64,000 nt of DNA from Chionis minor (taxonomy: Eukaryota > Chordata > Aves > Charadriiformes > Chionididae): the NCBI GenBank assembly GCA_013398295.1, contig VZSF01011283.1, forward strand, positions 34,553-98,552. The letters are read 5' to 3'. This document shows positions 37,387-47,900 of this stretch, piece after piece (the stretch's first letter is position 1; each line of letters starts with the position of its first letter). Both the position numbers and the translations under genes were made by a program. The notes below the pieces were generated by a model. That model worked only from the letters and a program-made list of their open reading frames with translations. It did no database searches and was not told where the DNA came from.

Positions 37387-37740
37387 AGAATCACAGAATA
37401 GCTGAGATTGGAAGGGACCTTTGGATTTCATGTAGTCCTCCTCCTCTGCACAAGAAGGGTCACCTAGAACAGGTTGTTCAGGGTCATGTCCAGATGGGTT
37501 TTGAATATTCCCAAGGATGTAGGCGCCACAACCTCTGGTGGGGAACCTGTTCCAGTGTTTAACTGTCCTCACAGTAAAGTTGTTTTCTTCTTATAATTAA
37601 ATGGAATTTCCTGTATTTCAGTTTGTGCCCTTTGCCTCTTTTACTGTTACTGGACATGACTGAGAAGATTCTGTCTACTTTACTGTCTCCCCCTAAAATA
37701 AAAGGAGGCTGACTGAACTATACTTCCCTAAATCCTCTTC
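37387..37740 (-). mobile_element. CR1 LINE 3' end, minus strand
   Basis: The 3' terminus is at 37387, where 'agaatcacagaata' is the reverse complement of the CR1 octamer tail. It is followed by 'ttggaagggacctttgg' and 'gttccagtgtttaactgtcc', which is the antisense of the last codons of ORF2. Further on, 'ctgttactggacatgactga' and 'ggaggctgactgaac' continue the C-terminal part. The element is truncated in its 5' part, which is usual for CR1 because reverse transcription often stops early. It is several times more diverged than a young copy. The far boundary near 37740 is approximate. No protein can be made. Confidence 0.85.
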
Positions 37741-38290
37741 CTTTGCCTTTGTTTTAGAGATGGCAGAATATTTGTGTGTTTTTTCCAGTCAGCACATGTT
37801 TCCCAGTGGAACCACTTTTCAAAGATGCCGGAAAATAGTCTCACAATAATGTTGGTTACCATGATACTAGATGTCTGCTTTTTGTCAGGTGAATCATACT
37901 TTAAGGGTCTCTGATCACAGATATTTTGGTATAAAAGTCCAGTGGCAGTCAGCATGTGTCTTTTTCTTGGGGGGGAAGAGACTTGCCTTTACTTTACAAG
38001 TCTATTTTTTATCTTAACCTTAAGCCTGCTGTACGTCTAGATATTTGTGCATCAGAATCGTTGTTTTTGGCTGACTTAGGTCTTATCTTTAAGGCTACAT
38101 CATCTTAACTGTGACCGATAGATTATCCATACATCCTTTGATAAATTGTCCCCCTGATCGCAGTATTCTGAAAGTATACCTGATTTCTGATCTGAATTTG
38201 TCTAGCTTTAGTCAGGTACCTGGACATGTGACTTTACCTCTTACTGTCGAACCTTCTCTCATTCCCCCAATAGGTAGATTTAGGTCATGA
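37741..38290. other. Unique spacer between two CR1 copies
   Basis: About 550 bases with no recognised repeat or open frame. Might include further worn CR1 but I cannot trace it. Confidence 0.5.
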
Positions 38291-38663
38291 TCCTTTAAGA
38301 AGAGAAGGCTCCGGGGAGACCTTATAGCAGCCTTCCAGTACTTAAAGGGGGCCTACAGAAAAGATGGGGAGGGACTTTTTATCAAGTAGTGTAGCAATAG
38401 GACAAGGAGTAATGGTTTTAAACTGAAAGAGAGTAGATTTAGGTTAGATATTAGGGAGAAATTCGTTACTCTGAGGGTGGTGAGGCACTGGAACAGGTTG
38501 CCCAGGAAAGTTGTGGATGCTCCATCCCTTGAAGTGTTCAAGGCCAAGTTGGACTGGAACTTTGGGTAACCTGGTCTAGTGGAAGGTGTCCCTGCCCACA
38601 GCAGGGTAGTTGGGACTAGATGATCTTTAAGGTCTGTCCCAACCCAAACCATCCTATGATTCT
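38291..38663 (+). mobile_element. CR1 LINE 3' end, plus strand
   Basis: Begins inside the end of ORF2: 'agaagagaaggctccgggga' corresponds to the conserved RRLRGDL-type stretch of the CR1 protein, followed by codons for a QYLKG-like motif. It then runs through 'gaggcactggaacaggttgc', 'gtgttcaaggccaagttgga' and 'gactagatgatctttaaggt' to a clean octamer end 'atcctatgattct' at 38651-38663. It is truncated in its 5' part. It is less diverged than most other CR1 pieces here, so it is one of the younger copies. The 99-codon open run on the opposite strand (38353-38652) is an antisense shadow of this element. Confidence 0.92.
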
Positions 38664-40867
38664 AACTCCTTTAATGACCTGCATACAATGAACATATGAA
38701 GGCAACATAGCTTTTCATTGAAATAGGCTTGCATTTTTTTCCTGAATCCTTTCCAATTTGTCAACAGGTAGTCACCAGAGCTTTCTTGAATAGTGGAAGT
38801 GGCAGGCTGTAATTGGTGACTCTTTACACTGGTGAGCCTGTGACTTGCCCTTGGATTGTATTGCATGTGCCTGCAGCCTCAGTATGTCTGGTTTGGCAGA
38901 CAAATTGTTTCATTCTTTCTTTCATTGTGCTGATGACTGATAAAGAAAGAATACATTTGGTTAACTAACAGCTGTTTGCTCTTTGGATGGGCAAGGCTAC
39001 TAAAATTAGCATCTTTTGGCACATTCTGAATTTTTTCTCATCCTGTCTAACATAAATGAAATAGGACTGATTATTTCGGTCTTGAATCTCTTTGATCTGA
39101 AGGCCTCACACCACTGCAGCCATCTCTGAAAAGAAGTGAATATCTTTTTGGCCAGATGCTAGTCTGAGAGCTTTGAGACAAGTTTTAAGCCTTAATTTTA
39201 CCACTTCTTTATTGCATTCCACTTAGAAAATGGTAACTCAAAAGAACAAAAATTAAATTGAGTAAGAGCAACTGACATTTATTATTGGAAAAAAACCCGT
39301 TTTTCACCTACTTATTTAAACTCTTAGACTTACCCATGTTTGAATACAGCAATTGACTAACTCTTTCTACATCCAGTGTTCATGAACATACGCAAATGAA
39401 CTGTGAGTTGCCAGGTTTGAAGCACCTCTACCCTCTTCACAAAGAGTTGAGACACTTAACTTTCCTATGAGACTGCTTGCAGCTTTCACATGTTTTGCAA
39501 GAGGCCTGGCTAGACTCAGACCAATTATGCCTGGAAACCAGCTGCACAGGCCAAGGCTTGCTAGGGAGTAGCCTTCCTGATCATTTATTATCATAGCTAG
39601 CCATGCTCCAGACCTTAAACATTTTTCGGCATACTCAAACATACTGTTATAGATGTAGCCCCGACATAACAGCAGGCAGGATTTCTTTAACAGAGGCCAG
39701 GGTCAGGTGGACAAAAAAGGAAAGGGGAGGTTGGCACTTCTTGTACGCTGAAGCATATAACTTCTCCTTTGGGAAGTAGGGTGGGAAAGCATTGAACACC
39801 TTCATTCCACCTATGAAAATTAACATCCTGAGAGACCAAAAGTCATGCTGAAGCAAGGTTCATGTGGCCCATGAAAGGCTTTAAGGTTCTTAGCACATTT
39901 TTTTCAGCCTTTCTTCCTCCTTCCTCCCAAAGGAAATTAGTTTTATTTGTTGGATCAAGAAACACAACTAATCACAGGTATTAAAAGCAGATTGACACAG
40001 GCACCCTCTCTTTACAGTGTGAAAATGGACGGTGCTCTAAAGCCCTCCATAGGATGGTAATTCTATTTCAGGATGTGGAAGCTTATCTCGGCTCCAGTTA
40101 CAGCAAGGCAAGGTGCTTTACAAAACTTCTATGTAAAAAGTAAACACCTGCCACTTCAATCTTGATGCTTTAATATTACGCTCTTGAAGGAGCAAACCTT
40201 ACCCACAGATCTTCAGAGGGAGACTCCCATTATCCTTTGGATGTCTTTGATGAGTCATGAAATACTGAATATCAACACCACTAGAATAATTCTTGTTGGA
40301 TGCCTAATTCCAGGCTCTATTGAAATTAATATAATCTCATTGGCTATCAAATTAATTGTCAGACAGATGAAACTTGCAATGCTTATGTTTATATTGCGTT
40401 ATATAGGCATAAATCTTAACACACCTAAACAAAATATCTACATTTGGGAAAGAATGCGGTGTTTTCCATTCAAATGGATCCCTCTTTAGTGCAATCCTTG
40501 ACTTTTTTGCAAGGAGAAAAACTCTCTGACTCACTGGATATTTAAATCCATTCTTCTCACAATTATTCTCACAACTGTAATGGTTATCTTGTTCAATTTC
40601 CATTCTGTGTAAGATCAAGGTATCAACCATTCGTTTGTGCAGGCCACCAAGCAGTTGTTAAAGAGAAATGGTCTTTTGCTTGTCATCAGACTGACCAAGC
40701 TGAGAATCAAAGCTTACAGTGTGAAAACAAGAGGCTTTATGGACATGTTGCTATTCGTTCCTCTCCTTACGGTGCCAGGAAGCCTTTTAGCTGAATTTCA
40801 GCATGACCAAGAGAGTTGGGTTTTTTTAAAATTTTTCTTCCTTCCCCTAGGGGAATCATGTATTTGG
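38664..40867. other. Non-coding stretch, no gene recognised
   Basis: Ordinary sequence with no open frame above 101 codons. An AT-rich patch at 40235-40440 with several ATTA/TAAT cores and no repeat signature could be a conserved element. Confidence 0.65.
40235..40440. promoter_or_regulatory. Candidate conserved non-coding element
   Basis: Several TAAT/ATTA cores occur close together ('ctagaataattc', 'gaaattaatataat', 'caaattaattgtc'), with a 'cattggct' CCAAT-like core nearby. No recognisable mobile element. Composition resembles developmental enhancers, but nothing here proves it. Confidence 0.25.
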
Positions 40868-41093
40868 AAGCCTGGTGGTCACATCAGAGTCCTGGGTTCA
40901 AATTAAAACTGTTATTTCAAATTTGTTACAAATTTGAGTCAGGAGGCTTCATCTCTGTTGTGCTGCTTCTGTAAGACGGGAACATAAGGGGGTACTCATT
41001 AAACTAAAGAGAGTGTAGTGAGAATTAAAGCTAGTTAGTTAGTGCACATTATTTTGGTAGTTCACTTCTATAAGGTACTGTTATTATTTTCAG
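40868..41093 (+). repeat. MIR-type SINE, nearly full length
   Basis: The recognisable boxes occur in MIR order. These are 'cacatcagagtcctgggttc' (tRNA-derived B-box side), a worn centre, 'cttcatctctgttgtgctgc' and 'ttctgtaagacgggaacata' (the CORE segment: cagtttcctcatctgtaaaatgggg), 'gtgagaattaaagctagtta' (gtgaggattaaatgagttaa), and a tail with 'cttctataaggtactgttat' (gcgctatataaatgctatta). Each box is diverged but order and spacing are right. MIR is an ancient amniote family, so an early insertion retained by chance is expected. A retained regulatory role is possible but unproven. Confidence 0.65.
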
Positions 41094-41397
41094 CTGTCAG
41101 CAGCATAATGGCTGTTCAAAGTGCCTTGTAAAACTGTCACATTTCTGTCCAATAAAACTTCCAGAGAAAAATGAGAAGTGATGAGGTTTTTTGCGCTAGG
41201 TAAAAAGAAGGAAAACACTGTAAGTCTTGCTGAATGGATTACAGTATGGGAGATGTCTTCAGGAATGGAAACCATTTTGAAAGTGCTTTTTCTCCCCCTT
41301 CCCTCCTGTCATGTTAAAAAGGAGTGTAGTTTCGATATTTGTCTGTCAGAGTCCCAGGACTTTCACTGATTTGTCAATCAGAATCCCAGCAAAGGGC

Positions 41398-42123
41398 TGT
41401 CATTGAGTCAGATTCACAAAAATCGCAATTAGTTATTTATTGAGAGCAACAGAACAGATTTGAGACTACCGTTGATAAATTCACTGACTACAATAGCGCT
41501 ACTACTTAAGGTTAATATTGCTAGCAAAATTAATAATAATATAACAACCCAGGGGTAACATTCTCCAGAGGGTGAAAGGTGCAGCACTTACCCAAGAAGG
41601 CGTCCCTGCCTGGGGTGGAGGAAGAGAATACAGCCTGTCGACTGGTCCGTCAGGTATTCAGATTCTTCTCTCACAGTTTAACAGTCATTTTCTCCGTCTT
41701 TTTATTCCCAAAATTATGAGGTTCCCCTCCCCTAGGTGATGTACAGTATGATTTGGGTGGAGAGACGAGTGCTATAGTCATGTATGTTTAGCATGATCAG
41801 AGTGTCATGGGGTGTCACCTTTAATAGGCATTTCACAGGTAATGAGGCAGAGGTCAGTCATCGGCCACACTGGCCTTTCAAAGAACAAAGAACTACACAA
41901 GTTCCTGTTATCTTGTCTTCACTGACAAAAAGCAGAGCTGTCCTGCCTACACAGGGCCCCCTCCTTGTCTGCATCCCGTGCTGGCCAGGCGAGTCTCTGC
42001 TCGTCTGGCCTGCACAAGAGGTAGCAAGGCCTGGAGACATCACCTCGTTATCCAAATGCCACACCTCCTCTCTCAAGAAACAAACTTTAGGACAAATGTG
42101 GAACATATTTTGAATACATGACA
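41398..42123 (-). mobile_element. Probable ERV LTR, boundaries uncertain
   Basis: Sense is taken as the minus strand. Near the right-hand sense end there is AATAAA (plus positions 41436-41441), about 40 bases from a TG...CA-type edge at 41398 (TGTCATTGAG on plus). A TATA-like 'aataaaaag' lies near 41697-41705, some 260 bases upstream in the sense direction. The sequence between 41580 and 42120 is richer in GC than its surroundings. It also resembles an avian LTR that I recall in outline. A plausible sense start is the TGTCATGTATTC edge at about 42123. I could not find a matching target-site duplication, so either edge may be wrong. The 109-codon and 82-codon open runs inside it are not retroviral proteins. 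Confidence 0.4.
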
Positions 42124-44810
42124 GTAGTTGTTCTCAAGTTTACACCTTAAATGGGGCTGTTAGAAGAGATATGGCTGCAAGGATTCATCTAGCTTATTCT
42201 GGGATCTACATTCATCTCTTTGGCAGATCATGTGCGCTGTTAATAACCTCAGTTGTGAAAATGGATTTTTGTCTGGAAAGTGAAATAATCTTAAATTTGA
42301 CTTTGACCTGATAAAGTTACTTTATGCTTGTCCATCACTCAGTTCTACCGCAATGGGGCAACTGGGATTATGCTTGCTGTTGAAGATGAGTAAGAGGAGT
42401 AGGGGGAACCATACCAGAAGGAAAGTGGGGCCTTAAGAGGAGGGTGTATAACCAGAAGATGACACCTTTCCAATATTTAAAATTTTTCAGTCTTACCTGG
42501 AGGTTGAAATGATTTTTCTGCTAGACAGATTTGAGCCCCATACTCTGGAAGCAATGTGTATCTCTAGAGTGCATTTTGGAGCTATTGGGTCATCATGATT
42601 AAGTGACAAGGAGCGAAGAAGTGGGAGAGTTGGTTAGCTTACCCAGTGAGAAGGAAAAGAAGGCTCAGCTGACTATTCAGGGAGGTAGAGGAGTGTGTTT
42701 TACACAGGCAATTTGCAACAATGGATGGGTATGAGAGACATGGTAAGTGTGCTGTTGTTTTTCTATACATATGAGACTTATCTCCCTCCTGCTGTCTTTG
42801 GAAATGATTTCGTAGGCAGACATAAGGCAGAAATACTCTGTATATCACTTCAGCACATGAAGTTGATTTTCTCCTTGATGGCATTGGAAGTTCATTATGA
42901 ATTCAGCTTTCTACTCTCAGAGCATGCATAATTGAAATGACAAATCCACCACAACCATTGGGTATGAATAAGGGCTGGATAAAGCTGTGCAATCTCTCTG
43001 GTTGCGCAGTTGGCATAAGCAAACAGTGACTTCACCACATGCTATGATTAAGGAAAATTTAATTTCTAAATCCAAGGTGGGCCAAGTAAGCTTTTTATCA
43101 TTATGCCTTCTTTCTATACCTGTTTCTTCTTTGTAGCCCTTGCATCTTGGAAGGTTTACAAATAATTACAGGCAGAAGTATGGACCAGTACCCAAACGGC
43201 TGAGGGTGGAAATAAAATGTGGAAGGCAGTTTTCAATACTTGCTAGTATTCTGACATTTTCTTTGGAAGAAAACCGTGAAAGCTGTGCTTTCTGAATATA
43301 GATGTAGCTTTGAATTTTTAAGCAAACATTTGGAACTTGTAACTCCTGTTTTTTGGTCTGTTTTTGTTAAGGATCACTTTTGTCATGTGGAGGTTAGATT
43401 TTTAATTTTAAGCTCCCAAGTGATGAACTGAATGGTCACAGTCATAGCCTCTGCCCTCAGTTTTCCTGGTGTCTGTTCCTTGAAATGCTAGAAGACTCAT
43501 TGTTAGCAGGCAGAGACAAATGCCTTACAAGGCACATAGCAAATGAGCACAGTGGCATACATGGATCATCTGTGTAGTTAACACTCACTGGAGGAATAGA
43601 CTGGAGGTGAATGACTTAATGGGAGGTTGGAGAACTTACTGCTGAGTGTAAACTTGCAATCTTTTCAACTTCTCCTGCAGCCTATAAGGAAAAATGATGA
43701 AGGTTGTAGAATTATTCTTTCAATTATGCTGAAGTTTGATTTGTGATCAGTTACAGGAGGAGATGGGAGAGGCCTGCATGCTGTGAGACAAGTTGTGGTG
43801 AAGATTTAAGCCTATTCCTGTACTGAAAGCTGGACAGTCAGAACCGATGTTTCTATTGATAATAAGTGAGGGCCCTTGCAAAGCAAAGCCCCCTTTCCAT
43901 AGCACAACCCTCTCTGAATTTAACCCTCTTTTGAATGCTCTTTGTTGTGTAGCAACAGTTGCTGTGCTGACCCTCCCTCGCCCCCCCATGCAACTCTGAA
44001 AAACTGAGGCAGTTTCTTGCATCCCCCATTAAATTATAAGTGAGCTAAAGTGTAGGTCAGTCTAATTCAGAATGATGCCTGTAGAAAAAGTTGTTGCCTG
44101 TTGGAAGAAATGAATTAAATGACTGCTTTGGCACTCTTCTGCATAGATCCTCCACCATACCTCTGATACTACCTGTTGTTTGAGATTTTCTGTTAATCAG
44201 TATATTTAGCATCTTATCTAATGCTTCTTGCAAGGGGGCAGCACTAAAGAACTTGAATCCTCAGTATCACCAGCAGCTATGAGATGAGCACTGAAGTGCT
44301 GAGAAAAACATAGCAGGACCATAATGAAGTCACTTGTGATGTAACACTGTTTTCTACTGTAACTTTAGACTTTTCTGCAAGAAAACAGTTGGAAACACTA
44401 TCTTCTAGCAACTTCCCATAGCTCCAATGGATGAGTCACTCAAAATCTCTCAGAAATCGCTCAAGCAGGCAACAAATAGGAAGAACTCCAAATCTATTCT
44501 TTTATCAAGGTATCTTTTCCCCTTTCTCTTAGACAAGGGTATTAGGAAGACATGGCAAAAGAGCGGGCTGTATGTTAACTTGAGGCTTGGTTTATGCTTA
44601 GTGATATGCTATTTGCCACAAAAATGGTTTCCCAAATTTCAAAAAGCTACATCCCCGTTGAGCAAACAAAATTGACCCCACCCTTTGCATGTATCAAGCA
44701 ACAATTTTATCAAAATTATGTTGTTATTTTCTTGCTCATACCCTCTATTCCTTCCCCTGCTCTCCCAAACACAGTTTCCCCATTATGGATCTAGTTTTCA
44801 TTTCTTACAC
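42124..44810. other. Non-coding stretch, no gene recognised
   Basis: No recognised element. Contains a C-rich run at about 43973-43987. Open runs are at most about 90 codons and have no recognised motif. Confidence 0.65.
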
Positions 44811-44945
44811 TCCCTTGGAGGTACTTTAAACTAGTCTGGACAGGGTCTTGAGCAACCTGATCAAAGTTGGCCCTGCTTTAAGTGGGGATTGGACCAGACA
44901 ACCTCCAGAAGTCCTTTCAAATGTAAGTTATTCCATGATTCTATC
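44811..44945 (+). mobile_element. CR1 LINE 3' end, short copy
   Basis: Starts at 'tcccttggaggtactttaaa' (the CR1 'ccctggaggtattcaagacc' motif). It continues through 'gagcaacctgatcaaag' and 'ggattggaccagacaacctcc', and ends in the octamer-like 'attccatgattctatc' at 44945. It is strongly truncated in its 5' part, with only the 3' non-coding end and the last few codons left. Confidence 0.85.
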
Positions 44946-47900
44946 AATATCATTAATTAGTGGTTTGGCATTTAGAGTAGCTTAAGTAACATCTATGAGC
45001 ATTACAGGGAAACTCTGACCCCAGGTCTGTATGCCACAACCCAGCTTCCACCATTCAGTACTGGACCTTAAATGTAAATCTTGTACTTTTGAACATCAGG
45101 TCTTGAACTATCTCCATGAGTCCACAAATAAAACTAAGCTTTTAAACTCCAGTGTTCATGAGCCATAAATCAAGTGTTAACATACAGTGGTTTGGATTCA
45201 GCGTGTAGCCCTTTCTGCTACTAGTACCAGTTCAGAAAACATCTCTGCACCCATTTTCTTCACGTTTCCTTCATCATTAGACATTGCCATGCACAATTCT
45301 GTATTTACAACTGAGATGCAAAAACTTGTGAAGAAGTTCTCCACTTTTTGAATCTGCCTGGAAAAAAACCCCACACCAGAAAGATGCTGCTCTATAATGT
45401 GAGATGCTTGTTCTAGCTATGCTCTGAACAGCTTTGAACCTAAACAATCTGCTGTGTAGATTGCAAATCTGCATGTGGAATTAGAACGTGCTATTGGCAG
45501 TGGGGTACAGACCTGCTTACACTGGTGAGCCACAGGCTGCTCATAAGAAGTCCCATGGATAGAAGATGAGCCTGAGATGGAAGCATGGTATTGACCGCCA
45601 CTCTGGGAGAGAAATCGCTGGTTTGCCTGCTGTGGTTTCCCCCTTTGCCATGAAAAGGAGCGCATGCTGGTAAGCCACTGTATTTTCTTACACTTTGGAA
45701 GAAGAAAACACTTCCAAGCCTGCGCTCTGCTTCACACTTTATTTTCTCTTCTCCTGACTTAGTCACACTCTGGCTTTTTTCATGCTGTTGTCTAAAGGCC
45801 TTCCAACTGTGGCTGGCACTCAGGTAGCTGCTCTGTGTATAGCAAGAGCTACAAGATGGTGTGAGGGGTGTGAGAATCCTTCAGAGATGGTGTCACTGCA
45901 TAGGTCTGCATGGAAGAAAAGCAGATGTATGTATTCACTGATCCACAAATCAGGTCTGAGAACATTTCTATGGTAACTGATGCTCTTCAGACCCAACAAA
46001 GGGAACACAGGGCAGTCTGGCTAAGCAATGGAGGAAGCTTCTTCTGGGAGGCGATGCAGACTGTGATATAAGATACACAGCGTCTTACTGTAGGAGAGGT
46101 GCTCCCTGAAATGCAGAGCCAAGCAGGGAAAACAGTATCTATTGGATTTCTGTACTTGGTTGCAGCTCTAATTAGGGAACACTAAATGGCTGGTGGTGGG
46201 AGGGGCTCTGGCTCTGACAGATGAATTGCCTTGTTGCCTGAGCTGACCCACCACAGCTCTCCTCTATACATGGGATTTCCTGAAAGTAACAATATCACAC
46301 TGATGATTGAGACCAGCTCTCCTTTGCTGGGCCACACAACATGCTGCTATTGAAGCTCCCGTGGCTGGGTATTTGAAGGAGTGGTCATACCATCTCCCTG
46401 AAAGCACACAGAGATCACGTCCCAGCTCAGAACCAACTTGTGTGTACAGCTGAGTATCCACCCCATGCAGAGCTAGCTTCTCCATGTTGAGCTAGCTGTA
46501 TGCATACTCCTCAGCTGGAGCAAAATTTGGCTCAGTATCTCTCCCATGGCCTCTTGCATCTAGAACACAACAGCCTTGGCCCAACACATAACATATGATC
46601 ACGCCAGCAGATGCCACCAAACTCTATTGGTGACAGCCCCTGTCTCTGTGCCATTACTGTGTGTATGGAGGCCAGAACCATGGTCCCTCTTAATCCTTTA
46701 CTATATTTTATGTATAGGTCTGTTCTTGTCTCAGATGCTAGGAAAGAAAGATGGAGATGATTTTTTGTAGCTCAGTGTTGAGGGTGTATTTGTCAAGGAT
46801 GGGGAGTACCAGGCACAGGCCTGCTGGGACTACAGCTGCAGACCAGAGCAGAGGGAAGAAACTGGAGCAGTATTGCTTTGAACAGCCTCCCAGGAAAACC
46901 CCGCAGCTTGTGCCATCCCCGGAAGTGTGACCTGGTTTTATCTTACAGTGCTAGTTGGCACAGGTCAAAACCATGTCAACATGTATTCTGAAGTAAAGCA
47001 CTGGTAATAAAGTGCAAGCGCACGCATTTGTGTCCTGACACAATTAAATAATAGAGTTAGCTAATAGGTCTACATAGCACACAACTTGCAATAAATAGAA
47101 ACAAACATACTACAGCAGTCTCTGGCCATACCCAAAGTAAGAAACAAATCTGCTGTGGTTAAAAACTAATGCCATATCTAAAGCATTCTTTTGCCTAGGG
47201 TTTTTACCCTCAGAGGGCCAAAAGAGGAAATTACTCCAGCTAGCTCTAATCTCTCCTGTTGCAGGCAGCTCATCCCTGCATCATAGTTTTTTCCCAAATT
47301 ACTAACGTTGACAAGATAGCTTTCCTAGGCCTTACTGAACTTGTTGTCCCCAGAATTTTCTGCATGAATAGCTCATTTGTGCTTGCTGATAAATTTGTTT
47401 TATGTTGCAAAGGGGACCTTGTGAGAAAAGTGAATATCCATAGACATGAACGTGAATTATGGTATTTTCTTGATATAATCCAAATGGATGAGACTGTTAC
47501 AGGTGCTCTCTGAATATTCAGTTACCAGATGACTGTCTGACTGCAGCTGCATTGCTGCTGGAAGAAGTCACAAAGGTAAGTTCCCAGATTGCTATATAGA
47601 GAAGTGTTGAAGACTCAGTTCAAGCTGACATCTTCTAACCCTCAATGGCTCTACATGCTGGGCACAGGAACTCCACTCTTACAGTCAAAAAATGACACCT
47701 CTTTTGGGGCAGAAAGGATTTCAAGTCCCTATTTACAGCTCCATCCTTGATTCTTCTGTTTGGATTGTAGGAAGTTAAATGATATTTACTCAGATACGAG
47801 AAGGACTGTTTATCTTGGCAGAGTATGGATATGGTATCTAGGTAGAGCAGCTGTGTTGATCTGATTTTCTTTTTTTGAAAAATGGGGGATAAAAAGATAG

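Noticed and set aside
38353..38652. 99-codon minus-strand open run
   Set aside because: It is the antisense of a plus-strand CR1 end.
41391..41958. GGGC on both sides of a shorter version of the probable LTR
   Set aside because: A 4-base match next to a CA is likely by chance, and the right edge would cut the element in mid-sequence.
41784..42113. 109-codon open run that might be a retroviral protein remnant
   Set aside because: It lies inside the probable LTR, where no gag, pol or env is expected, and shows no such motif.
47541..47581. Tiny exon between an AG at 47546 and the GTAAGT at 47576
   Set aside because: Only 29 bases, with a weak pyrimidine tract before the AG.
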